Source: Zychaea mexicana (lineage: Eukaryota; Mucoromycota; Mucoromycetes; Mucorales; Lichtheimiaceae). Taken from it: 64,000 nucleotides of DNA. Shown here piece by piece: positions 45,068 through 54,925 of this stretch. Location of the stretch: contig NW_026516704.1 in NCBI RefSeq assembly GCF_025766255.1, positions 124,001-188,000 on the forward strand, given 5' to 3'. Position numbers and translations under genes: made by a program. The stretch's first letter is position 1, and every line of letters starts with the position of its first letter. The notes beneath the pieces were generated by a model that searched no databases, had not been told where the DNA came from, and worked only from the letters and a program-made list of their open reading frames with translations.

Positions 45068-47022
45068 TGACGGCTATGCCAAAGGTGAAGTTTCCATTGG
45101 TGCGGCAGTTTGATGATTGACTTCATTGCTTGCGATGCCAACTTCTGATGTCGGAGCCATAGTCGGCAGATCGCGAGAGAGGTACAATGGATTGGAAAAT
45201 ATGGAGTCAACAGCTTCTAAGGTACTGGTAAAACCTTGTAGCTGTGACGATCCAAGAGCCTCAATGTCGCTTCTAATCCCACTGATGTCGCTGTTGAGGC
45301 TGCCTAATGAAAATCGTAGCAGTTCCATCAAATGTGGCATGGCCCTTTCGATCTGTGTGCCTAATGGTTCCTCTTCTTCGCGGGTTCTTGCAAGATAGCA
45401 CAACATGTCCAATTCGTACTGTTTGTACAACGGATCGTCGAATATGGCGTGAGCCCACAAGAAATGGGTTGGATGAAGCTTTTTCAAAACCACAGAGTCC
45501 TAAAAAATGGTATATCATAAATACTTTAGGGACCTCGCCTCGAAGTTGTGCTTTATAATATAATAAATAGTAGCTATATACCTGAATGAAAACGATCCTC
45601 AATTACTTCAAGAATTCCAGAAAGTTTGGACCTGCGAGATCGTTTTGGACAGTCCTCGTCTCGAACTTGCTTTCCCAGTATTCAATCTGGGAAGACTTCT
45701 TGTAGTAAGCTCTGTGGCGGATCGATTTTGGCCCGCGGTAACCAAAAAGCACCTGCTTTTTGGGCATAGAAGCCAGCTAAAGCACGAATTGTCGGGTTCG
45801 GAAGGCTTGTCAAGTAACATCTGATCATCTTGTCCGAACCCCAACGTCCAATTCTGCGTTGGTCACTGTCAGAAACATCCTGTTCAGCAATCGACCTCAG
45901 AGCACTACTGTGGTTGATGTGCGTAATTTTGCTGGATCAAATACTGACAGCTCGGAGCGCTTCCTGATATCCATCTCTTTGTGTATTGTACATGATAGCT
46001 TACATATGGTTGGCACCCTTCAAAACGTGAATGTCATAACAATGTCGATGTGATACAAAATCGGGGAATTCTTTGTTTTCAATTTGCCAACGGTAAAAAA
46101 GGTAGAATGCCAAAGCTCCAATCGCACAAACTTCTGCACAGCGGTGTCTGATGGCAGCTCCGTACTCGACTCTTATATGATGTTTGGTCTTGCCCTTATT
46201 CATAGTGATAACCAGAGCAATATACTTGTTCGGGCCTTCGTCCTTGAACTCGGTGCCGAACAAATCTGGCAGCTGCATAATACACTTGATCTCGCCTCGA
46301 TCTAGTATCGCATGGCCGAGCATAAAATCCAGTCAGTTGCGCAGATGATGAGGTGTGTTACGTCCGAATTGATAGCGTGAAACGAGCTTCAGTTCGTCGA
46401 ACGTATATCCATCGTTAAGTGTGTTGATGCCACGGTCCTCGTATTCTTTTCTTTTGCGCACTGCATTTTCGCGGTCCTAGTCGCTCAAGAAGTTTTTGAC
46501 AATCGTTCCTCGGGCTGGTGGGTGCATATTTTCAAGGACACTGGCTTGCACAGCTTGTAATGCTATTACTGCTTCGGCATATGCCTGTAGTGCTTCTTTA
46601 TCCAAGCGCTTGGATTTGCCGTCCGGGAGCTTATCTTTCTTGTTCTTGATATTACCATTGGCTACTATTTCTTTCAAGAAAGCAACGAGTTTGGCTTCAG
46701 TGACGGTGTCGCCATCTTGAAACTCTAATTTGTTGCACTACGACTTAAAGGAATAAACAAACAACAACAAACAAAAAACTAGTGTTACTGTACTGGTCTT
46801 GCTTTCTTTAAAAGTCGCAAGCGCCCTAACTACTAATCAACACACCTTCCAATGCGCCTGCCTCAAAAGATACATGTTTCTGGTGTTTTCTGCCAAGTTC
46901 TCGAGATGTCTTGTCATCGCCGATTGGACTTGCTCCTCGATAAATGCTTTGTTGTGGTCATTGACAATGACCTGAGTGTTATTAACAGTCTCAGGTGAAT
47001 TCAGAGTAGGAGTGCTTGACAT
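45068..47022 (-). pseudogene. Crypton-type element with Ndc10-like tyrosine recombinase, degenerate
   Basis: Pieces in order on the minus strand: an N-terminal linker (47,022-46,837), a helical AQAYAEAVIALQAVQ block (46,677-46,480), MLGHAILDRGEIKCIMQLPD with HIRVEYGAAIRHRCAEVC and GALAFYLFYRW (46,323-46,000), then in another frame GRWGSDKMIRCYLTSLP (around 45,840-45,780) and a C-terminal helical tail to 45,068. The EYGAxxRHR...GALAFYLFxRW core and RWGS...YLT are the Ndc10/CBF3 domain-2 signature, a tyrosine-recombinase fold shared with fungal Cryptons; the Tyr in CYLT is the probable nucleophile. Stops and frameshifts separate the blocks. Confidence 0.72.
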
Positions 47023-47191
47023 GTTGCAAATGATTTTGTAGCGATGGGCAGGAGATGGTTTTATTTGAGAGATGAATGGCTTTATTTATGAAGGCGATGG
47101 CGATCTCTATTTATTATTATCAGAAAAATCTGAGTTGCTGATATCAGACCCGCTTTGAAAAATACCATATGTATTTTCAAGGGCTATTATA
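47023..47191. other. Short spacer between Crypton remnant and Helitron copy 1
   Basis: Nothing recognised; contains the 5' flank of the Helitron, ending in A immediately before its TC start. Confidence 0.4.
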
Positions 47192-48111
47192 TCTCTTCTA
47201 TTAAATAGAGCATGGTCCTTACGATTTCAATCCCAGCATAAAATCCAGATTTGGAAATTTCACTTTGTAACGACCATGCTTTTTTAACGTTGCACGTTCC
47301 TGGGAGACTTGGGTAAACTTCAACTTTGTGCCGTCTTCCTAGACTATTACCACATTGCATCTCTCAATATGAGTTTCGAAGAGGTGTGCTACTTGATTTC
47401 ATCTGCCATCAACGACATTTGAGGTCTTTCTGTAAATATCGTTGAGCATTTTCCACTGTTAGCCGGGATTCTGATAGACTGCTCTAGATGAGCTACAAAT
47501 TTACTAACTAATTTTTTTCTGCACATTTCTCGACAAAGCAGTCGACCGATCATGCCTGTCACTGTGGCTCGGAACGCAATGAGCCATGTCCAGTGCATTC
47601 TCGCAGTGTTTCAGTAGGATAGGCAACGCATATTTTAACCATGTGTATTTGAATATTACTACTGCAGCTGTTTGCTTACAAAGCTACAGATAGTTCGTTT
47701 TTGTAAAAACTTTTGCGCCTACGTTTTGTATCTGTGGCTCGAGCACCCATCGTAGGCAGTAGGCGTAATCATAGAGAATGCCCACTTAACCCTATCAACT
47801 GCGGTACTGTGTACTTACTAATTTTTTGGCGATAATGCAATTTTGCTGAAAAGATTACAAACAAACCTCCTCCAATACTCGCTATAGCTACTACCTTGCC
47901 ACGATCACCTTTGCCTATGATCAATAGTTCGCCTCCACCAACTTCTCCTGCTGTCGCTGCCCCACCTTTTAGAGCTTCGGGTTTAGAGTGGGGCAGCGCC
48001 CTAATGGGAGGGTCAGCGGGAGGGAACGTCCTGCAAATATAATTATCAATGTCATATTAGCAAAAGCATCTAGATCGTAACAAATAATAGAATCTCGGAT
48101 CTTTGCTTTGG

Positions 48112-48280
48112 TAAGTAAGTAGGGCGAGCAAAGCGAGCTTTGTTTAGGGTGTACGGTCACATCTTTAGTACGTAGAGCGAACAAAGCGTGCTTATTTTAG
48201 GGTGTAACAATCACATTTTTAGTAAGTATGATAGAGCGAACACAACGGCCTAGGTTTAGGGTGCAACAATCACACCTTTC
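48112..48280 (+). repeat. Three tandem units of about 60 bp in Helitron copy 1
   Basis: Each has AGAGCGARCAAAGCG then TTTAGGGTGTAACAATCACA and TTTAGTA. Copy 2 holds only one such unit (about 54,363-54,405), so the array expanded or contracted after the copies diverged. Confidence 0.75.
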
Positions 48281-48448
48281 ATGATGTCCCAGAATTTCCA
48301 CCTCAACAATTGTCCAATACCCACCTCTAGGATTCTGACCTGTAAATTTTATGAAGAAACTGAACACGATCTGTTCAGTTGCGAGGATTGCCCGGGTATT
48401 GGACATGAATCGTCTGAGAGTTCGGAGTGCATTAACTCGAGTAACTGA
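48281..48448 (+). CDS. 55-residue Cys/His peptide of the Helitron 3' region (copy 1)
   Basis: An intact ATG-to-TGA frame. Residues include NCPIPTSRILTC, then HDLFSCEDCPGIGHESSESS and a final ECINSSN. The pattern C-x9-C-x12-C-x2-C-x4-H-x6-C (roughly) would suit a zinc-binding knuckle. The copy in the second Helitron (54,406-54,600) keeps CEDC, GHESSES and CIN at the same spacing while flanking DNA has diverged, which argues for selection on the peptide. No known family recognised. It could be a fragment of a longer, spliced element protein. Confidence 0.55.
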   Translation: MMSQNFHLNNCPIPTSRILTCKFYEETEHDLFSCEDCPGIGHESSESSECINSSN

Positions 48449-49337
48449 TACAGTAATAATCTGAAAGAGGTATTGCCTTTAGGCATTTTTAGTGCAGTGA
48501 CGACAATGACTTCAAGACCAAAATTATAAAAAACACCATTCTCACTCCTGTCAAGCAGAACAAATTTTCAGCATTGTTTGAAGGTAAAAGGGGGGTGGTA
48601 GGGGGCATTGCCCCCACCCGGGGTCTGGGGCAGAGCCCCAGTAAACTGGTCCCTGGAGGACAGATGCTGACACGCAGCGAAGCGGAGGGGCTCACATCGT
48701 CCGGAAGCGAAGCGGAGGGACCAGTTTATCTACTCTGAAAGAGAGAGAGGCCGTTACGATTCAATCCCAGCACTATCCTTTTTTAGATACCTCAATTTGC
48801 AACACCCATGCTATTTTTCCTTACATGTTCCTGAGAGACTTGGGTAAACTTCAACTTTGTGTCGTCTTTTTAGAGTATTACTATATTGCATTTCTCAATA
48901 TGAGTTCCCAAGAGGTGTGTTACTTGATTTCATCTGCCATCAATGACATTTGAGGAGTTTTTGTGAAAATCGTTGAGCATCTTTCCCCATTTGCCAGGAT
49001 TCTGACAAAAGTTTACTAACTAATTTTTTTCTGCACATTTCTCGACAAAGCAATCAACCGATCATGTCTGTTACTGTGGCTCAGATCGCAATGTGCCATG
49101 TCTAGTGCATTCTCGCAATGTTCGCCGTAGAATAGGCAACGTATGTTATAACCATGTATATTTAAATATTACTGCAGCAGCAGTTTGCTTACTTTGAAAG
49201 CTACGGATAGTTTGTTTCTGTAGACCCTACTGCGCCTACCTTTTGTGTCTGTGGCTCGAGCACCCATCGTCGGCGTAATCATAGAGAATGCCCACTTAAC
49301 CCTATTAACCGCGGTACTGTCTACTTACTTATTTTAG

Positions 49338-52300
49338 GTGATAATGCAATTTTCGCTGAAGATTACTGACAATCCTCCTCCTACACTTCCTATAGCTACT
49401 ACCTCGCCACCATCACCTGCACCTATCATCAACAGTTCGTCTCCACCAACTTCTCCTGTTGTCGCTGCCTCGCTACCACCACTACCCCCCTTTGTTGCTG
49501 CCTCGCCTTCATCGCCTGCTCCCACTGTTGCCAATCCTCCCTCAACAACTACGCCTACTCTTAACACCACTGCACGAGTTATGCGTTGCACCAGTTGTTG
49601 GGCACCAACGCACACGCGCCGCACCTACCGCCTCTGCCCTTTTAACCCAAGCAATGACCAGCATGAGCATGGGGCACAATACCGAATTGCGTGTGGAGCC
49701 ACTTTTGATGCAGAAAATGTTTTTGGGCCAAACATATGCTATGCTGTGGGAGATTCCTTCCATCATCATGTGTTGCCGCGGATGAATTCCCGTTGTCCAT
49801 TTTGTGGTGCGCTGATGTGGTTGGATGAAAAGCTCAAGGCATCGTCCATACGCAATCCTCGCTTTAGTCTCTGCTGTCTTTCCAGGAAAATTCAATTGCT
49901 ACTTCCTCGCGCTCCTCCTGCTCTACTTTGCGACCTCCTAACGAATCGTGATCGCAATAATTTCGTTAGTGTCAACTTCCACACCAACATTAGGGCATAT
50001 AACAGTATATTTGCATTTGCATCCATTCTTGGTGGTAACGTCGATCCAGTCCTAGCAAGTGGCGCTGGCGGCGTGCCCACTTACTGTATCAATGGTACAA
50101 TGTACCATGCTGTTGGTGCACTGAGACCTGACAACTAGGCGCAAGCAAATTATTCGCAGATCTATTTCGCGGATACATAGGAGCAACTGGCAAGGCGTAC
50201 GAGTTTGTTTTCCGGGCTTCTTCGTGAGACGATCCAATTGCTGTAAGGTGTCATGGAAACACACAATCCTTTGGCACGCACCTTCGTTTCTGCTATTGAA
50301 GCTCTTGGCGACCAACCACTTGGAACCCTTCAAGCTGTCATCCGGCAAAGCGATTTGGGCTGTCGCTATGACCAGCAGGGTTACCCTGAAGTAGCAGCAA
50401 TGGTGGTAGAACGTACTGTGGATGGCACTGCACGGAGCATGACTTCGTCATTCACGATCGTGCAGAAGGTCTTCGTCGTATCAGCTCCTTGCATGCATCG
50501 TATATGCCGCTCCATTACGTCCTGATGTTCCCATTTGGCGATAATGGATGGTTCCAAGGTTTGACTTGCGAGTCGGTGTCGCACGACACGATCCAAGTAA
50601 CGCTGCGTGAGTACTGCACGTACTTGCTCATGATCCGTAATAGCGACCGCGAATCGTTCCTGCACTACTATGGGCGTCTCTTCCAGCAGATGGTGGTTGA
50701 CAACTATGCACGTGTCGAATTTTCCCGCCTTAACTTCATCCTCACCCACCAACGAACGATACATGCTGAGTTGTATAGTGGTGTTGGTGATAACGTCGAT
50801 CCCAGGCAAATTGGTCGTGCAGTCATTTTGCCAACGTCGTTTACAGGTGGCCCTCGCTACATGAAGCAGATGCTACAGGATGGGTTAGCAATCGTTCGCC
50901 AGCGGGGTAACCCAACGCTTTTCGTTACGTTTACTTGCAATCTAAGATGGCCTGAAATCGTTGCCGAGCTTCTTCCTAGCCAGCAAGCATACAACCGACC
51001 AGATATTGCAACTCGGGTGTTTCACCTCAAACTCACCCAGTTGCTCAAGGATATCAAGGAGTCGAAATGCTTTGGTCAAGTCGCTGGATACTTGGCAACT
51101 GTCGAGTTCTAGAAGCGTGGTTTGCCGCACGTCTATATCCTGGTCATTTTGGAGCAAGAAGACCGTCCACGCAACCCCACTGACTACGACTAATTTGTAT
51201 CTGCTGAGTTGCGAATCCCGTCACACAACTACAGTTGTATCGCACAGTGACAGCGTGCATGATACACGGCCCATGTGGTCCAGGCACAACCGCTGTATGT
51301 ATGAAGGATAATCGTTGCTTGCAAGGCTATCCAAAACCATACAACAACGAAACACGCGTCAATCGAGATGGTTATCTAATCTATCGACGCCGTGAAAACC
51401 AACGTAACTATCACCACTTCCCCGCATCCAACTTTCTCGCCGACAACCGACATATTGTGCTGTATAGCCCCTATCTTAGTCAAAAATACGATGCACACAT
51501 CAACGTTGAGATTTGCATATCTAACCGCGCCATAAAATATTTGTGCAAATACATCACGAAGGGCACCGACCGAGTGCAAATAGAAACAACACACGTCGCT
51601 GCCACCACCACCACTGATAATGCTGCTGCCGAGCCGGTCAATGAAGTAGAGCAATTCCAAAACGCTCGATACATTGGTCCGTGCGAGGCTATCCATCATA
51701 CGTTCGAGTTTGATGTGCATATGCACTATCCAACAGTCGTACGTTTGGACCTTTACTTACCTGGCGAACAGATTGTCAATCTACGTGACGATATGACACC
51801 ACAAGAAGTTCGAGCAGCGCGTGATGTGGCAGAATCCGGCACGAAGCTTCTTGCCTTTTTCCGCCTTTACGACGAAAATCGTGCAACAGAAGAGTATCTT
51901 TACTCAGATATCCCTCGGCACTACACCTGGGACAACAGAAATCGCCGTTGGAGCCCTCGCACCAACCCTCCTTTCCAAAATGTTGTCACACGTATATTCC
52001 ATGCTTCCCTCTCGAACATGGAATTATATTGCCTTCGCCTCCTTCTGCTGTCTGTCCGTGCTCCCACTGGATTTGTTTCTCTGAGGCAGTATGAGGGAAC
52101 AACATATGCGACGTTCTAGGAAGCTACTGTTGCCCGTGGTTTGTTAGAGTCCGACGAGGAATGGGATCGCTGTATGGCTGAGGTTGTCCAGGTTGCCCCA
52201 TCAGCTGCAGCAATTAGACAGCTTTTTGTCTATATTCTGACAAATTGCTCTCCCTCTGACCCAGCATTACTGTGGACCACATATTGCGAGCGAATGGCAG

Positions 52301-54080
52301 ACGACTACTTCTTTGAGATGCGCAGGACGCTCTCTCTGCCCAATGAAGTTGAGTTATCTGAGCAGCAGCTCGAGCAGATTTACCAGCGTGCACTTGGCGA
52401 CATCGAAACCTGGCTGCAGGTCACCAGCCATCATCTTCCGAGTTTCCGTCGTTGCCGCAGACCTTCGTCACTGAGCTGGATCTCCTACCACGACTTCAAG
52501 GTCTGGCAATCCTTGAAGGCCGTGAATTTGATGTCAATGAGCAGTCTCGCGTCATTGAGACGCTATTGTCAACACTCAACGAAGAGCAACGAGCTGCATA
52601 TGAAGCCATCACCGATGCAATGGACGTCCTCGCCCCCCATTATTACTCCCGTGTCTTCTTTGTCAACGGAGCTGGAGGTACCGGCAAATCCCAGTTGTTT
52701 AAGACACTGCTGAGTCGTGTCCGCTCGCGTGGTGAAATTGTACTACCTATTGCTACGTCTGGTATTGCTGCAATCTTGCTTCCTAGTGGCCGTACCGCGC
52801 ACAATCGTTTTAAGATCCCTTTGAACGCTGATGCCGATACTACATGCAATCTTCGCCTTGGTGGTCCCCACGCATATCTTATACAGCAAGCCTCTCTCAT
52901 TATTTGGGATGAGGCTGTCATGTGCAGCAAGCACAACTTTGAAGCTGTTGACCGGTCACTGCGTGACATCATAGGTGCTATTGATCCAGTATATGGACAA
53001 ATCCCTTTTGGTGGCAAGGTCGTGGTATTTGGTGGTGACTTCCGACAAGTGCTTCCTGTGGTAAAGAGGGGTACTCGGTCAGAGATAGTAGGCAACACTA
53101 TCTGCGCAACGTCGTTCTGGCAGCATCACGTTCAAGTCTTGCATCTTACCACCAATATGCGCATGCGTCAGGCTGGCCCTAATGCCGCCGCATTTGCTGA
53201 TACCCTTTTAGCAATTGGTAATGGGCAACTGCCTTACACTGAAGCTGTCCAAATTCCTGAACGACGGCGCATGGATGCAAATGACATTATGCTACTCATT
53301 GATGTCGTATATCCAGCGATCCGCTCTTTCAACCCCCAACCAGAGCATTATCATGGTCGCGCTATTTTGGCAGCAAAGAATGTTGACGTCGACGATATCA
53401 ACGAGGCTGGATACACACTTTTCCCTGGTGAAGGCCGAGAGTACACCTCTTCCGACCGCATTATTGATGCTGATGATCCAGACTACGCCCGAGCAAACTA
53501 TCCCGTCGAATTCCTGAATAGTTTGAGTGCCAGTGGTATCCCATCCCATTCTTTGCAGCTCAAGGTGGGTATGCCATTGGTGCTTTTGCGCAACATCAAC
53601 CCGGATGCAGGTCTGTGCAATGGCACAAAACTTTTTGTTACCTGCCTTCTCGACCATTGCATTGCTGTTAAGTGGATCGACTAAGGGCATGCAGGGCAGG
53701 TGCATTATCTCCCTCGCATTAATATGTGTATGTCTGAGGGTGATTATCCTTTTATCCTTTGCCGCCGTCAATTTCCTGTCCACCCAGCCTTCGCAATAAT
53801 CATTCACAAGGCGCAAGGCCAAACACTCGAGCATGTTGGCATTCGCCTTCTGGAGCCTGTCTTTGCGCATGGTCAACTGTATGTTGCACTTTCCCGTGCC
53901 ACCAATCCCAACAATATCTGCATTGCCATCGACCTCCAAAATTCTACCGACCTTAACACAGCTTCCACCACCAACATCGTCTACCATGAGGTGCTCCTAA
54001 ATCCTCCTCCTCCTCAACAACCGCAACTACAACAAACACAACCATCACAGCACACACAACACACTAGCACCGACGAGTAA
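49338..54080 (+). pseudogene. Helitron Rep/Pif1-like helicase, multiply inactivated
   Basis: N-terminal CxxC zinc motifs (MRCTSCW, CPFCG) at 49,580-49,810, Helitron_like_N domain (LHYVLMFPFGDNGW), Rep motifs FVTFTCNLRWPEI (50,920-50,958) and GLPHVYIL (51,122-51,145), where the HUH pair reads His-Val-Tyr, and the two-tyrosine motif YLCKYITKG (51,538-51,564). The SF1 helicase follows: GAGGTGKSQ Walker A (52,668-52,694), IIWDEAVM, FGGDFRQVLPVV, LTTNMRM, and the C-terminal [13 protein letters not shown] and [10 protein letters not shown]. In-frame stops at 50,136, 51,110, about 51,191, 52,117 and 53,682, plus frameshifts near 50,150 and 52,450, make it a pseudogene. The protein would have nicked and unwound DNA for rolling-circle transposition. 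Confidence 0.92.
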
Positions 54081-54405
54081 AGCTTTACGCTGCTCTACCC
54101 ATCCTCACTACTACCACCATAATCACAATATAGATTTCGTTTTTCTTCTGTTATTTCTATTATTATCATTATTCATCTATTTCTGTCTATTCCACTGTCA
54201 AGCATCATCTGTCGCCCTGTTTTTTGATTCTAAAATACAATATAATTAGGTAGGGGTTCGGGCTTAGAGGGGGTATTGGGGGGACGCAAATATGATCATC
54301 AATGTCATATTATCAAAAGCATCTCCAGATTGTAACAAAGAATAGGGTTTTGGTCTTTGCTTAAGTAGAGCGAGCTTGGTTGAACGTGTAACCATCGCAT
54401 CTTTC

Positions 54406-54600
54406 ATGAAGTCCGAAGTTTTCTATCTCAACAAAATGTCCAAGACCCATTTCAAGAGCAAGAGATTTCTACCTTTGAAGATTCTAACCTGTTGCGAGGT
54501 GTACATCGAATTGCACGACCACCTCATTATTTGCGAGGATTGCCGATGTGTTGGGCATGAATCATCAGAGAGTACGGACTGCATCAACTCAGGTAATTAG
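54406..54600 (+). CDS. 64-residue Cys/His peptide of the Helitron 3' region (copy 2)
   Basis: Intact ATG-to-TAG frame located 325 bp after the helicase frame. Aligns with the 55-residue frame of copy 1: ILTC..YxExxxHDxLxxCEDC, then GHESSES and CINSxN at the end, with a six-residue insertion near the middle. Putative zinc-binding. Element-encoded accessory peptide is the most economical reading; chance conservation of a short repeat is the alternative. Confidence 0.55.
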   Translation: MKSEVFYLNKMSKTHFKSKRFLPLKILTCCEVYIELHDHLIICEDCRCVGHESSESTDCINSGN

Positions 54601-54925
54601 CGTTGACACGGTAAAATGATACAAATATTCTTACTGTGTATGAAGTATTAACTTTGGGCATATTTTAAAGCAGTGACAGCATCGTTTTTTAACCAAACAA
54701 TAAATTTCCACAACTGTTTTCGACAACACTTTTAAGCAGAATACTTTGATTCATATTTTCAGCATTGTTTGAAGAACACTTGGGGGTGGTAGGGGGGCAT
54801 TGCCCCCCACCTGGGTCTGGGGCAGAGCCCCAGTAAACTTGCTCCTGAAGGACAGATGTTAAACGCAGCGAAGCGAAGGGGCTCACATCATCCAGAAGCG
54901 AAGCGGAGGGGCGAGTTTATCGCAG

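Larger units (their letters stand above)
47192..48728 (+). mobile_element. Helitron copy 1, internally deleted (about 1.54 kb)
   Basis: Its first 770 bp match the 5' part of copy 2 (48,729 onward) and its last 750 bp match the 3' part of copy 2 (54,257-54,920), with many substitutions and small indels. The fusion point lies at about 47,963-47,977, where the Pro/Ser codons before the Rep gene jump to the TTCGGGYTTAGAG of the 3' region; 4.8 kb holding the whole Rep-helicase is missing. It starts TCTCTTCT after an A and ends with a hairpin arm GGACCAGTTTA. It abuts copy 2 directly. The ends are judged from the repeat limits; a canonical CTRR terminus is not seen. Confidence 0.75.
48729..54925 (+). 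mobile_element. Helitron copy 2, long form with decayed Rep-helicase (about 6.2 kb)
   Basis: Starts TCTACTCTG after an A, immediately following copy 1, and ends near 54,925 in the same hairpin region: CAGTAAACTTGCTCCT pairs imperfectly with AGGGGCGAGTTTA, and inside lies the GC-rich palindromic stretch GGGGGCATTGCCCCC plus CTGGGGCAGAGCCCCAG. A RepHel-type coding region occupies the interior. Rolling-circle transposons of this class insert between A and T without target duplication. Exact 3' end uncertain. Confidence 0.75.

Noticed and set aside
49334..49624. Gly/Ala-rich minus-strand frame of 96 codons
   Set aside because: Antisense of the Pro/Ser-rich leader of the Helitron Rep gene.
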